This document shows positions 55,108 to 64,000 of a stretch of 64,000 nt of DNA, piece after piece. The position numbers and the translations under genes were made by a program. A model generated the notes under the pieces. The model did no database searches and was not told where the DNA came from. It saw only the letters and a list, made by a program, of their open reading frames with translations. Each line of letters begins with the position of its first letter. Position 1 is the first letter of the stretch. This DNA is from Rhizobium sp. NFR03 (lineage in GTDB: Bacteria > Pseudomonadota > Alphaproteobacteria > Rhizobiales > Rhizobiaceae), in NCBI RefSeq assembly GCF_900111275.1, contig NZ_FOGR01000001.1, positions 496,001-560,000 of the forward strand. The letters run 5' to 3'.

Positions 55108-55646
55108 CGCTCCAGGCACTCTTTCAGTTTCAGCAGGCTGCGGCGCAGCCAGGTTCGCATCGTGTTCAGCGGCACGCTATAGCGTTCCGCCAACTCCTGA
55201 TAACTCAATCCCTCCACATAGGCGTTCCGCACAGCATCGGCCCGCTCCGGTGGAAGTTCGCTCATGCAACGGTCAATCCGCCGCCCTTCGCCAAGGCCGA
55301 TCGAGACAGCCTCCGGATCCGGACTGCCGTCAACAATCTCAAGCCCCTCTTCGCCAATCGTGTCGGCCACCGGCCGGCGCGCACGGATCATATCGATCGC
55401 CTGGTTGCGCGCAATTGCGGCAAGCCAGCCGTTCGGATTGACGCCTGTTGCCGCGTACCGGTCTGCACGCTGCCAGATTTTGACGAAGACATCCTGAAGA
55501 GCATCCTCGGCATCTGTTCTATCCTTGAGGATACGCAGGCAGATGGCAAAGAGTTTCGGGGAGACGGCGGAATAGAGGGAGGCCAGCGCCGCGCGATCGC
55601 CCATGGCGACCTTTGCAATCAGTCCGGCGATATCAAGACTTGGCAC
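55104..55646 (-). CDS. ECF RNA polymerase sigma factor (SigK/RpoE type)
   Basis: The 180-residue sigma factor has region 2 with DRAALASLYSAVSPKLFAICLRILKDRTDAEDALQDVFVKIWQRADRY and region 4 with LPPERADAVRNAYVEGLSYQELAERYSVPLNTMRTWLRRSLLKLKECL, but no region 1 or 3. It is co-transcribed with the anti-sigma gene, and the fasciclin gene downstream is a likely target. Confidence 0.93.
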   Translation of the reverse strand: MPSLDIAGLIAKVAMGDRAALASLYSAVSPKLFAICLRILKDRTDAEDALQDVFVKIWQRADRYAATGVNPNGWLAAIARNQAIDMIRARRPVADTIGEEGLEIVDGSPDPEAVSIGLGEGRRIDRCMSELPPERADAVRNAYVEGLSYQELAERYSVPLNTMRTWLRRSLLKLKECLER

Positions 55647-55833
55647 GAAGCCGCCTTTCTCACGAGAGAAGCCGCGGTCGAGCGACGGCTTCGGACGACG
55701 AACCGGCCTTCTGGCCGCTCCTCCACATGCGGCGCAAGATATAGCGCCTTATTTCAGTGTCCAGTGACAGACGAGAGCAATTCACGTTCAGGCGCGTTCG
55801 CAGCACTTTCTGAACGCGACGATGCGGCGGACA

Positions 55834-56442
55834 CTAGGCGTCGCTGCGCTGCGGCTTGAAGGTCGCGACGCGGTAGCCGTAGAAAAGCACGATCAGCACG
55901 AAAATGCCGGTAGACACCGGATCGACATAGGCGGAGACGACATCATAGGCCTGACCGAGCAGATAGCCGGCCATCGCCAGCCCCGAGGTCCAGGCCACCG
56001 TCCCGATCAGCGAGAAGATGGTGAAGGTGGAAAGCGGCATGCGCGCGATGCCGGCTGGCACGGAGATCAGCGTGCGGATTGTCGGAATGAGCCGGCCGAC
56101 AAGGATGGCGGTTGCCCCCTTCTCCCGAAACCGGCGGCTCGCCGCGTCCACATCCTGCTCTGTCAGCGTCAGCCAACGCCCATGCCGCGCGGCCAGACGC
56201 TTCATCCGGGCCTCCCCGAGCTTTCGTCCGGCATAGTACCAGGGCATGACGCCGAGCAGCGAACCGACACTGCCCGCAACGATGACGGTCACGATGGACA
56301 TATCACCCTGCGAAGCGCGATAGCCGGCGAGCGGCATGATGAGTTCCGAGGGGATCGGCGGGAAGATGTGTTCCAGGAACATGAGAAGCGCGATGCCCCA
56401 GGGGCCGAACATCTGCATCAGGCTTTCAACAATAGCTTCCAT
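55834..56442 (-). CDS. DedA family membrane protein
   Basis: The 202-residue inner membrane protein has the DedA/VTT motifs EHIFPPIPSELIMPLAG and GATAILVGRLIPTIRTLISVPAGIARM and five or six hydrophobic segments. DedA proteins are lipid scramblases or flippases, some handling undecaprenyl phosphate, needed for envelope homeostasis. The catalytic glutamate and arginines of the motif are present. GAGGA precedes the ATG. Confidence 0.92.
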   Translation of the reverse strand: MEAIVESLMQMFGPWGIALLMFLEHIFPPIPSELIMPLAGYRASQGDMSIVTVIVAGSVGSLLGVMPWYYAGRKLGEARMKRLAARHGRWLTLTEQDVDAASRRFREKGATAILVGRLIPTIRTLISVPAGIARMPLSTFTIFSLIGTVAWTSGLAMAGYLLGQAYDVVSAYVDPVSTGIFVLIVLFYGYRVATFKPQRSDA

Positions 56443-56508
56443 GGGTCCTCGAATGGCAGGATGATTCAGCTGCCAATGTGATGATACCGCAACGCGAAAG
56501 GAAGGGGC

Positions 56509-57267
56509 TCATGCAAGGAGCGTCATCACGTAATCGGCAATAAGTTTGATCGACAGTAGCATCAACGTGATCTGCACGATCTGGAAGAACAGGCCATCGG
56601 GGATGACGAGTGTCAGCCGCCGGCCCGCGACCGTGCCGATAATGGCGGCAGGCGCCAGCCAGAGAACCAGCGACGTGTCGTAATTGGAAAACTGCTGCAG
56701 CTGCCAGTACGGCAGGATCTTCGCGGCATTCACGATCGCAAACAGGATGGTGGACGTGCCCGCAAAAGTCATCTTTTCCAGACGTTGCGGCAGAACGTAC
56801 ATCTGGTAGGGCGGCGCGCCGGAGTGGGAAACAAAGCTCGTCAATCCCGTCAGCGTTCCCCAGAAAAGCCCGCGCGGCACATCGGCCTCGCGCGCCGTCT
56901 TGCGATAGCGCGCGCCGAACCAGATGTTCAGGCAGAAAAGGACGCCAACGAGACCGACCAGCGCGCCGATGACCACAGCGGAGAGGTGGGCGCTGAACAG
57001 CCAGCCGAGGAAAACACCGAAGAGCGCCGCCGGCGTGAGGATCACGAGGTTCCGACGCGAGAAATCCTTGCGGTAGAGATAGAGGCCGACCATGTCGCTC
57101 GCGACATAAATCGGCAGCAACAACGCCGCAGCCGTTACCGGCGATATGACAAGGGCCAGAAGCGGCACCGAGATGGTGCCGACCATCGGCAGTCCACCCT
57201 TGGACAGGCCGACGAGAAAAGCAGCGGCAACGGCGATGGCGACCACCAGCGGCGTATGTTCGATCAT
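56509..57267 (-). CDS. TauE/SafE family sulfite/organosulfonate exporter
   Basis: The 252-residue protein has eight hydrophobic segments. It carries the family signatures AFLVGLSKGGLPMVGTISVPLLAL near the N-terminus and FLVGTLTGLTSF-like GLTSFVSHSGAPP near the middle. TauE/SafE proteins export sulfite, sulfoacetate or small anions. The start at MIEHTPLVV (57267) is preferred. It has no obvious operon partner. Confidence 0.88.
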   Translation of the reverse strand: MIEHTPLVVAIAVAAAFLVGLSKGGLPMVGTISVPLLALVISPVTAAALLLPIYVASDMVGLYLYRKDFSRRNLVILTPAALFGVFLGWLFSAHLSAVVIGALVGLVGVLFCLNIWFGARYRKTAREADVPRGLFWGTLTGLTSFVSHSGAPPYQMYVLPQRLEKMTFAGTSTILFAIVNAAKILPYWQLQQFSNYDTSLVLWLAPAAIIGTVAGRRLTLVIPDGLFFQIVQITLMLLSIKLIADYVMTLLA

Positions 57268-57424
57268 GGAATTGCCGGCGCGGACGCCGCCTTGACGCAA
57301 GAGAAAGATGCCGCAGTCTGGGCTCCTCCCGTGACTGCGGCGTACCCGCCGATCTGTTCAGGATCGGCGGTGTGTCGTCAAGTCTTTAGGCCGCCAAGGG
57401 CCAGCCAACGCAGACCATCGGCAC

Positions 57425-58951
57425 TTATCGCACAAGCGCTTCAGGCAAGAGTGCCTTCGGCATATCCTGATAGCTCACCGGGCGCAGGAAGCGATAAATC
57501 GCCAGCGTACCGACGGAGGTCGTGCGGCCGTCAGAAGTCGCCGGATATGGTCCGCCATGAACCATTGCCGGGGAAACCTCGACACCCGTGCCGAAGCCAT
57601 TGACGAGCAGGCGTCCGGCCAGGAGTTCGAGCTTCGGCAGAAGCTTGCGAGCAGCTTCGTGATCCGCCTCGTCGATATGAAGCGCCGCCGTCAGCTGTCC
57701 TTCCATCGCGTCGATCACCGCTTCGAGTTCGGCAGCATCCGCGCAGCGGATGATGAGACCGGCGGCGCCAAAGACTTCGTCCTGCAGCTCGTGATGGGCG
57801 AGAAAGGCTTTCGCGCTCGTCTCGAAGAGCGCGGCACGGCCCTGCGTCGGCGTACCTTCCAGACCCTGTGCCAGCGTCTTCACCTCGGCATGTCCCGACA
57901 GACGGGCAACGCCCGAGAGATAGGCTTTGCAGATGCCGCTTGTGAGCATGGTCTGTGCGGGAATGGCGCTCAGCGCCTCGCCGGCAGCCGCAATGAAAGC
58001 GTCCAGCCCCGGTCCGTCGATGGCAAGGATCAGGCCCGGATTTGTGCAGAACTGGCCTGCACCCAGCGTTAGCGAGCCGGCAAAGGCCTTGCCGATCGCA
58101 GCACCACGGTTTGCGAGCGCGTGTTCGAAAAGAATAACCGGGTTGATAGAGCTCATCTCCGCATAGACCGGGATCGGCATCGGGCGTTCCGCCGCGATCT
58201 TCATCAGCGCCGTGCCGCCAGCGCGCGAACCGGTGAAACCGACGGCGCGGACGCGGTGATCGGCCACCAGCGCCTGACCGATGGCACGGTCTTCGTCAAA
58301 CACCAGCGAGAACGTTCCAGCCGGCAGGCCGCAATCGGTAACCGCCTTCTGCACGGCACGGCCCACGAGCTCCGACGTGCCTGGATGGGCGGAATGCGCC
58401 TTGACGATGACCGGGCAGCCGGCCGCAAGGGCAGAGGCCGTATCGCCGCCGGCAACGGAGAAGGCCAGCGGAAAATTCGACGCGCCGAACACGGCGACGG
58501 GTCCAACGGCGATGTTGCGCAGACGCAGATCCGGCTTCGGCGCGGGCTTGCGCTCCGGGTCCGGCGCATCGAAACGCAGGCTCTGGAAATCACCGGCACG
58601 CACTTCGGCCGCAAACAGCCGAAGCTGGCCCACCGTCCGGCCTCGCTCGCCCTCCAGCCGGCCGCGCGGCAGACCCGATTCGGCCATGGCACGCTCGATC
58701 AGGCTATCACCGATATCGAGGATGTTCCGGGCAATGGCTTCAAGAAACGCCGCGCGGGCTTCGAGGCCTGTCTCGCGATAGATGCCGAATGCCTCCCAGG
58801 CGAGTGCGGCAGCTTCGTCGACATCGGCAGCCGTCGCCCCCGAGAAGATCGTGGGCAGCGCCTCACCCGTTGCCGCGTCGTAGCCGGTGATCGCACCGCC
58901 CTGTCCGCGCCGCGCCGTAGCACCGATCAGAAGTTCGCCTGTGAGAGTCAT
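57425..58951 (-). CDS. alpha-ketoglutaric semialdehyde dehydrogenase (NADP+)
   Basis: The 508-residue aldehyde dehydrogenase belongs to the KGSADH/2,5-dioxovalerate dehydrogenase branch, oxidising 2-oxoglutarate semialdehyde from pentose, hexuronate or hydroxyproline catabolism to 2-oxoglutarate. Conserved stretches are [61 protein letters not shown] and [11 protein letters not shown] (catalytic Cys). AAGGAG precedes the ATG. No sugar acid dehydratase gene is beside it, so its pathway partners are elsewhere. Confidence 0.92.
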   Translation of the reverse strand: MTLTGELLIGATARRGQGGAITGYDAATGEALPTIFSGATAADVDEAAALAWEAFGIYRETGLEARAAFLEAIARNILDIGDSLIERAMAESGLPRGRLEGERGRTVGQLRLFAAEVRAGDFQSLRFDAPDPERKPAPKPDLRLRNIAVGPVAVFGASNFPLAFSVAGGDTASALAAGCPVIVKAHSAHPGTSELVGRAVQKAVTDCGLPAGTFSLVFDEDRAIGQALVADHRVRAVGFTGSRAGGTALMKIAAERPMPIPVYAEMSSINPVILFEHALANRGAAIGKAFAGSLTLGAGQFCTNPGLILAIDGPGLDAFIAAAGEALSAIPAQTMLTSGICKAYLSGVARLSGHAEVKTLAQGLEGTPTQGRAALFETSAKAFLAHHELQDEVFGAAGLIIRCADAAELEAVIDAMEGQLTAALHIDEADHEAARKLLPKLELLAGRLLVNGFGTGVEVSPAMVHGGPYPATSDGRTTSVGTLAIYRFLRPVSYQDMPKALLPEALVR

Positions 58952-59207
58952 GCTCGTCTCCTTCGTCCTGTCATGAGGCAGCGGTTGGCGCCGCCATTCA
59001 CCGCACCGCAGCGTGTGGAGGTTTGTATAGGGCGTGCCGCAGACGATTTAAACCGCAGGCGCGGAATTACCGGGCGTACACCGGCAAATTCAGCTTTTGC
59101 CAAGAAATAGATAATGCACTCATAACGTGCTTAAGGTTGAAATGTAATTTCTGCTTGCATGGGAAACGGAAGTCTTCCAGAACGACAGACGTGCAAGAGG
59201 GCCGAGC

Positions 59208-62200
59208 GTGCAGTCCGCAGTTGAAACGTTCATTCGCCGGTGGCAGGGGCAGGAAGGTGGGCAGGAGCGCGCCAACTATGCCCTGTTTCTCACCGAACTC
59301 TGCGATCTCCTCGGCCTGCCTCACGCCCAGCCAGCCGCCGCCAGCACGGAGGCCAACGACTACGTCTTCGAGCGCGTTGTTCGCGAGCCCAACCGCGAGG
59401 GCGCCTTCACGCGCCGCCGGATCGACCTCTACAAGCGCGATTGTTTCGTTCTGGAAGCCAAGCAGAGCCGGATCTTCGGCGACAAGAGCCTTCGCGGCAC
59501 GGCCGGCTCCGCGGAGAACATGCTGACCTTTCCCGGCATGGAACCACAAACCCGCGGCAGGCGGGGCGCCGGTCGCGCCTGGGACGTGCTGATGCGCAAC
59601 GCGCGTGCGCAGGCGGAGGACTACGTGCGCTTGCTGCCGCCCGACCACGATCCTCCGCCCTTCCTTCTGGTCTGCGATGTCGGCCACTGCATCGAGGTCT
59701 ACGCCAACTTCCGCCGCGACGGGAAGGCATATGACATATTTCCCGACCGCCGCGCCTATCGCATCTATCTTGAGGACCTGCGCGACGAGGCTGTCCGCAA
59801 ACGCCTCGCCGCCATCTGGTCAGATCCCCTGTCTCTCGACCCTGCCCGTCACGCGGCAAAGGTCACACGCGATATCGCGACCCGGATCGCGAAAGTGTCG
59901 CAGTCCCTGGAAACTGCAGGACATCCCACGGAAGATGTCGCGATGTTCCTGATGCGCGTGCTCTTCACCATGTTCGCCGAAGACGTGGACCTGTTGCCGC
60001 GCAACAGCTTCAAGCTGCTGAAGGACTGCGCCGGTCGGCCGGACATCTTTCCCGGCATGATGGAGGAACTTTGGCGCGCGATGGACGAAGGCGGCTTCTC
60101 CGCCACCATCCGGCATCCGGTGCGACGGTTCAACGGCGAGTTCTTCCGCAACCGCCGCGCCCTGCCCCTCCGGCGAGAGGAGATCGGCGAACTTGCCGCT
60201 GCTGCCAACCACGACTGGAAGGATGTCGAGCCCGCCATTTTCGGCACCTTCCTGGAGCAGGCGCTCGACCCCGCCGACCGCCGTCGCCTTGGCGCGCATT
60301 ACACACCACGCGCCTATGTGGAGCGGCTGGTCATTGCGACCGTCATCGACCCCTTGCGGCTGGAGTGGGCCGGCATCCGGGCGACCGCTGACCGGCAAAA
60401 AACCGAAGGCCGCGAGAAACAGGCGATCGCCAGCGTGCAAGCCTTCCACGACCGGCTTTGTAACCTGCGCATTCTCGATCCCGCCTGCGGCACCGCCAAC
60501 TTTCTCTATGTCTCGCTGGAGCTGATGAAGACCCTCGAAAGCGATGTGCTGGAAGCACTGAACGATCTGGGGGGACAGGAGGCGCTGCATGGGCTGGAAA
60601 GCCATACCGTCGATCCGCATCAGTTCCTCGGACTGGAAGTGAACCCGCGCGCTGCGGCCATCGCCGAACTCGTTCTCTGGATCGGCCATCTGCAGCTCCA
60701 CTTCCGCAACAATGGCGGCATCCCCTCCGAGCCTATCCTCAAGGCGTTCCACAACATCCGCTGCATGGATGCGGTTCTGGTTTCGCCCGAAGACCCGCGT
60801 CGGCCGGAATGGCCGGAGGCCGACTACATCGTCGGCAACCCGCCTTTCATCGGCGGCAAGGACCTGCGCAACCGCATGGGTGACACCTATGCACGAGCTC
60901 TTTGGGCGGCCCATCCGGATATGAACGAGAGCGCCGATTTCGTCATGTACTGGTGGGACAGGTCGGCCGAACTGCTGACCCGGAAGGGGAGCCGGCTCAA
61001 GCGCTTCGGCTTCGTCACGACAAATTCGATCAGCCAGGTTTTCCAGCGCCGCGTCATGGAGCGGCACCTCGCCGCCAAATCGCCGGTTTCACTGGTCATG
61101 GCAATCCCCGACCATCCCTGGACGAAGGTTACGCGTGACAGCGCCGCCGTGCGGATTGCAATGACCGTCGTGGAAGCGGGCAAACTGGATGGCCGCCTCA
61201 TGACGACGGTCTCCGAGGACGGTCTCGCGACGGATTCGCCGGTCATCCTTTTTCAGGAGACGGCAGGGCCTATTCATTCGGACCTGACCATCGGTGCCGA
61301 CGTGGGCTCCGCCAGACCGCTCCGAGCCAATGCCGGGCTTGCGTCACGTGGCGTCTCGCTTCATGGGAAAGGCTTCATCGTCAGGCCTTCGCATGCCGCA
61401 CACCTGGGTCTCGGCCGCCGCGAAGGGCTCGAACAGCACCTGCGCACCTACCGCAACGGACGCGACATCATGATCCGGCCGCGCGGTGTCATGGCCATCG
61501 ATCTTTTCGGCCTGAGCCGGGATGACGTGAGAGACCGTTATCCCGAAATCTACCAGCACCTTCTACAGACGGTGAAGCCGGAGCGCGACAAGAACAACCG
61601 GCCGAGCTATCGGGATAACTGGTGGATCTTCGGAGAACCGCGGCGGGATCTACGCCCTGCTCTCGCCGGCCTGCCCCGATATATCGCCACGGTCGAGACG
61701 GCGAAGCACCGGGTGTTCCAGTTCGTCGATGCCGCCATCCTGCCCGACAACAAGCTGATCGTCGTCGCCGACAGCAGAGGCTATGTGCTGGGCGTCCTCT
61801 CCAGCGCCATCCACCGCGCATGGTATGTCGCCAACGCCGCGAAGATCGGTATCTACGATGGTGACGCTGTCTATGTGAAATCGCGCTGCTTCGATCCCTT
61901 CCCGTTTCCCGAGCCGGACCAGGCTGCGCGCCAGAGCATATCGAGGCTCGGCGACGCATTGGACGCTCATAGACGGAGCGTGCTCGACGAGCATCCGCAC
62001 ATCACCATGACCGATCTCTACAATGTGCTCGAACTGACCCGCGGCGGCGCCAGCCGCGCAGATCTCGACCCGCGCAGCGCACGCATCTTCGACGACGGGC
62101 TGGTGCTCATATTGGACGAACTGCACGAGCGGCTGGATGAAGCCGTTGCGCAAGCCTATGGCTGGCCGTCTGGTTTAGAGAGCGCTGCAATCGTGACCCG

Positions 62201-62636
62201 TCTTGTAGACCTGAATACCGAAAGATCACGAAGTGAGCAGCGCGGCCATGTTGCATGGCTCAGGCCGGACTACCAGATCACCCTCTTCGGCACAGATGAC
62301 GAGAAAGCAAGAGCCCCGTCCCCGCAACCAAACTTCGAACCGCTGGCTGCTTGGGCGTTTGAACGGATACCTCCGCAGACGGCTCAACCGATCGAAAGCG
62401 GCGGGACACGCAGGCCTCTTTTCCCCGCCCGCGACGACGCTGCCCAGACAGCGCTCGTCATCGATGCCTTGATTGCCAGCGGCGGTGCCGTGGATGCGGC
62501 CGACATCGCCGCACGTTTCCGTCAGGGACAGCGCATCCGCCCGGCTGTCGCCAGCGTGCTCGCGTCTCTTTACCGGATGGGGCTCGTCTCCACCTCGGAC
62601 ATGGGAAGAACGTTCGCCTTCCGCCGCGCCGCCTGA
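59208..62636 (+). CDS. MmeI-like single-chain restriction-modification enzyme (type IIL/IIG)
   Basis: The 1142-residue protein joins a nuclease and an N6-adenine methyltransferase. Near the N-terminus D73-x9-E83-A-K85 is the PD-(D/E)xK nuclease site, with the same spacing as MmeI. Motif I LDPACGTANFL (about 424-434) and motif IV NPPF (about 543-546, DYIVGNPPFIGGK) define the methyltransferase. The target-recognition region follows (about 640-900). A C-terminal section (about 1065-1142) looks like a winged helix and exceeds the usual MmeI length of about 900. The GTG start has AGAGGG upstream. It converges on, and overlaps, the next gene by 67 nt. Confidence 0.88.
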   Translation: MQSAVETFIRRWQGQEGGQERANYALFLTELCDLLGLPHAQPAAASTEANDYVFERVVREPNREGAFTRRRIDLYKRDCFVLEAKQSRIFGDKSLRGTAGSAENMLTFPGMEPQTRGRRGAGRAWDVLMRNARAQAEDYVRLLPPDHDPPPFLLVCDVGHCIEVYANFRRDGKAYDIFPDRRAYRIYLEDLRDEAVRKRLAAIWSDPLSLDPARHAAKVTRDIATRIAKVSQSLETAGHPTEDVAMFLMRVLFTMFAEDVDLLPRNSFKLLKDCAGRPDIFPGMMEELWRAMDEGGFSATIRHPVRRFNGEFFRNRRALPLRREEIGELAAAANHDWKDVEPAIFGTFLEQALDPADRRRLGAHYTPRAYVERLVIATVIDPLRLEWAGIRATADRQKTEGREKQAIASVQAFHDRLCNLRILDPACGTANFLYVSLELMKTLESDVLEALNDLGGQEALHGLESHTVDPHQFLGLEVNPRAAAIAELVLWIGHLQLHFRNNGGIPSEPILKAFHNIRCMDAVLVSPEDPRRPEWPEADYIVGNPPFIGGKDLRNRMGDTYARALWAAHPDMNESADFVMYWWDRSAELLTRKGSRLKRFGFVTTNSISQVFQRRVMERHLAAKSPVSLVMAIPDHPWTKVTRDSAAVRIAMTVVEAGKLDGRLMTTVSEDGLATDSPVILFQETAGPIHSDLTIGADVGSARPLRANAGLASRGVSLHGKGFIVRPSHAAHLGLGRREGLEQHLRTYRNGRDIMIRPRGVMAIDLFGLSRDDVRDRYPEIYQHLLQTVKPERDKNNRPSYRDNWWIFGEPRRDLRPALAGLPRYIATVETAKHRVFQFVDAAILPDNKLIVVADSRGYVLGVLSSAIHRAWYVANAAKIGIYDGDAVYVKSRCFDPFPFPEPDQAARQSISRLGDALDAHRRSVLDEHPHITMTDLYNVLELTRGGASRADLDPRSARIFDDGLVLILDELHERLDEAVAQAYGWPSGLESAAIVTRLVDLNTERSRSEQRGHVAWLRPDYQITLFGTDDEKARAPSPQPNFEPLAAWAFERIPPQTAQPIESGGTRRPLFPARDDAAQTALVIDALIASGGAVDAADIAARFRQGQRIRPAVASVLASLYRMGLVSTSDMGRTFAFRRAA

Positions 62637-64000
62637 GCTTTACCCAATGCGGTATCGGCAATGATCGCGCCGGCAACGGTCTGTGCCTGTACGCGGATAT
62701 CCGGCACGGCCGTGATTTCCCAGAATTGCCCGGCTGTCAGTGCGCCCACGGCAAACAGGCCCGAACGCGTACTGCTATCGGCGCAGATGGCGCGCGACAT
62801 CTCGTCGACCCGCAAACCGAGGCCTAACCGGTCGGGAAGGATCATCCCCTGATCCGCCATTTCGACCAACAGGGGCGAATGCCCGATACCGGCGCGCTCC
62901 ATGCCGGTGCAGTTGATGACCCAATCGACGGGAAGAGACGCGATATCCGGAAAGCCGCGCGGTCGGTAGGCAAGGCACGGACGGTTTCCGTCGATGCCGA
63001 TCTCGCGCAAGAACCCGGCATGGATCTTCACGGAGCCATCGCGACGCAACGCATCGAACTGTTCGAACACGGGCGGCGCAACACGGTGACGATGGATGTT
63101 CCACCAGGACAGCGCGTGCCGCAAGAAGCGGGAGCGCTCGGACGGGGAAAGCCGCTGCCACAGCGCCTGTGTTCGCGGTCGCAGGCCATCCATCACCGAG
63201 CGCCACTCCGCGGCGGCGCGCACCTGCGCACGCAGCGCCTTCAGGATGCCACTGATCGTCAGCGGACCCTCGGGGAGATCCGGAAGAACGGGCATTCCGT
63301 GGTGGCGGGCATGCGCATGCGGCACCAGCCCGCGCCGCGAGAGAACGTGGATCAAGCCACGATGCCCACGGGCCCGCAGCGTCAGCACCTGATCGATCAT
63401 CGTCAGACCGGAGCCGAGAATACAGATCGTATCGTCAGGCTTCACCTTTGAAAGCCACTTCAGCCGCCAGGGATTGCGCACCAGCCGCCGCCGTGCAGCC
63501 TCGGCGATACGCTCCTCCCGGAGCGGCAGGTCCGCCGTGCCGACACCAAGACACAGGGCGACCACACGCGCATGAAGGCTCTCGCCATCCGCCAGTTGAA
63601 ACAGCAGCCCGTCTTCCTGCGAGCGCACACAACCGGTGGCCTTCGCCCTGATAAAATCGAGCTTGGCGCGGGCATGGCGGTCCCTCAGCAGCGAGGCGAG
63701 CGTATCGCGAAGATAGAGCCCGTAGTCGCCACGCGACGCAAACTCGTCGCGCGAGATCCCGCGCCCCTGCCGCTCCAGCCAGTTGAGAAAATGATCCGGT
63801 TCGTCCGGAAAGAGGCTCATGCGCCCGGCGGGAACGTTCAACCGGTGAAGGTGAAATTCCGTGCGGTAGGCTGTGCCACGGCCGAAGGCCGGATCGTCGC
63901 CGACAACCGCGATGGTGGCCGAAGGAGGCAGCGACCGCAAAAGGTGAACGCTGACCGCGATGGCCGAAAACCCGGAGCCGACGACCGCAACATCATAATC
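62570..64000 (-). CDS. FAD/NAD(P)-binding protein (PF13454 type), start cut by window end
   Basis: The gene enters from the right edge; the visible 476 codons include the FAD-site DYDVAVVGSGFSAIAVSVHLL at the very end of the window, then GRGTAYRTEFHLHRLNVPAGRMSLFPDEPDHFLNWL, a second nucleotide motif DDTICILGSGLTMIDQVLTL and INCTGMERAG. This is the pattern of FAD/NAD(P)-binding domain proteins (PF13454), sometimes called hydroxyacylglutathione-hydrolase-associated or monooxygenase-like, of unclear substrate. Its C-terminus overlaps the restriction enzyme gene by 67 nt in convergent orientation. Confidence 0.85.
   Translation of the reverse strand, partial: DYDVAVVGSGFSAIAVSVHLLRSLPPSATIAVVGDDPAFGRGTAYRTEFHLHRLNVPAGRMSLFPDEPDHFLNWLERQGRGISRDEFASRGDYGLYLRDTLASLLRDRHARAKLDFIRAKATGCVRSQEDGLLFQLADGESLHARVVALCLGVGTADLPLREERIAEAARRRLVRNPWRLKWLSKVKPDDTICILGSGLTMIDQVLTLRARGHRGLIHVLSRRGLVPHAHARHHGMPVLPDLPEGPLTISGILKALRAQVRAAAEWRSVMDGLRPRTQALWQRLSPSERSRFLRHALSWWNIHRHRVAPPVFEQFDALRRDGSVKIHAGFLREIGIDGNRPCLAYRPRGFPDIASLPVDWVINCTGMERAGIGHSPLLVEMADQGMILPDRLGLGLRVDEMSRAICADSSTRSGLFAVGALTAGQFWEITAVPDIRVQAQTVAGAIIADTALGKAQAARRKANVLPMSEVETSPIR

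Noticed and set aside
59114-59128. GCAC-N7-GTGC inverted repeat upstream of the R-M gene, a possible control site
   Set aside because: The arms are only 4 nt and no controller gene is present; it could be chance.

Overview
The window looks like a chromosomal segment of a high-GC alphaproteobacterium, most probably a member of the Rhizobiaceae (Rhizobium, Agrobacterium, Ensifer or Shinella type). The reasons are a complete dctA/dctB/dctD locus with a sigma-54 promoter, a RirA-type iron box (TGA-N9-TCA), type II lumazine synthase behind an FMN riboswitch, DUF982 and DUF1127 small proteins, a TTAA-N7-TTAAC CtrA-type box, and a typical rhizobial intergenic palindrome. I see no rRNA, tRNA, CRISPR array, insertion sequence or phage genes. 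Base composition is even across genes, apart from a few AT-richer intergenic stretches. Both window ends cut a gene.

Layout. 1-4.1 kb: the start of a DUF442 protein, a DUF4432 mutarotase-like protein, a periplasmic L,D-transpeptidase and a FAD-dependent amine/amino-acid oxidase. 4.2-12.8 kb: an orphan ParA-like ATPase, then a leftward amine catabolic operon (N-formylglutamate amidohydrolase family protein, APC permease, glutamine-synthetase-like ligase, aldehyde dehydrogenase, iron alcohol dehydrogenase). This is divergent from a MurR/RpiR regulator, with two matching inverted repeats between them. 12.9-16.9 kb: an ABC importer (binding protein, two permeases, ATPase). 17-24 kb: FMN riboswitch and ribH2, aquaporin Z, exported MsrA, then a RirA-box siderophore module (TonB receptor, FhuF-like reductase, binding protein). 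24-29.7 kb: stress and envelope genes, and a cobalamin riboswitch upstream of cbtB and cbtA.

29.7-37.2 kb: a leftward operon for a second polyamine/opine-type ABC importer with an Asp/Glu/hydantoin racemase and a flavin amine oxidase, next to a divergent GntR regulator. 37.3-43 kb: DUF982, a sulfite-oxidase-like molybdoenzyme, a DEAD-box helicase, a TadG-like pilus protein and small genes. 43-48 kb: a soluble PAS-PAS chemoreceptor and a MHYT-PAS-GGDEF-EAL membrane protein. 48.2-53 kb: dctD-dctB divergent from dctA. 53-59 kb: DUF1127, a fasciclin protein next to an ECF sigma/anti-sigma pair, DedA, TauE/SafE and ketoglutarate semialdehyde dehydrogenase. 59.2-64 kb: a large single-chain MmeI-like restriction-modification protein that converges on, and overlaps, a FAD/NAD(P)-binding gene cut by the window end.

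Two themes recur: uptake and oxidation of nitrogenous carbon sources (two amine or amino-acid systems, C4-dicarboxylates, sugar acids), and metal/cofactor homeostasis controlled by RNA or by RirA (iron, cobalt/B12, FMN). The least expected items are the glutamylation operon with a HutG-family hydrolase in place of PuuD, the paired operators beside the RpiR gene, the CtrA-type box upstream of the orphan ParA, the SigK/RskA/fasciclin trio, and the stand-alone MmeI-like enzyme with an additional C-terminal domain.
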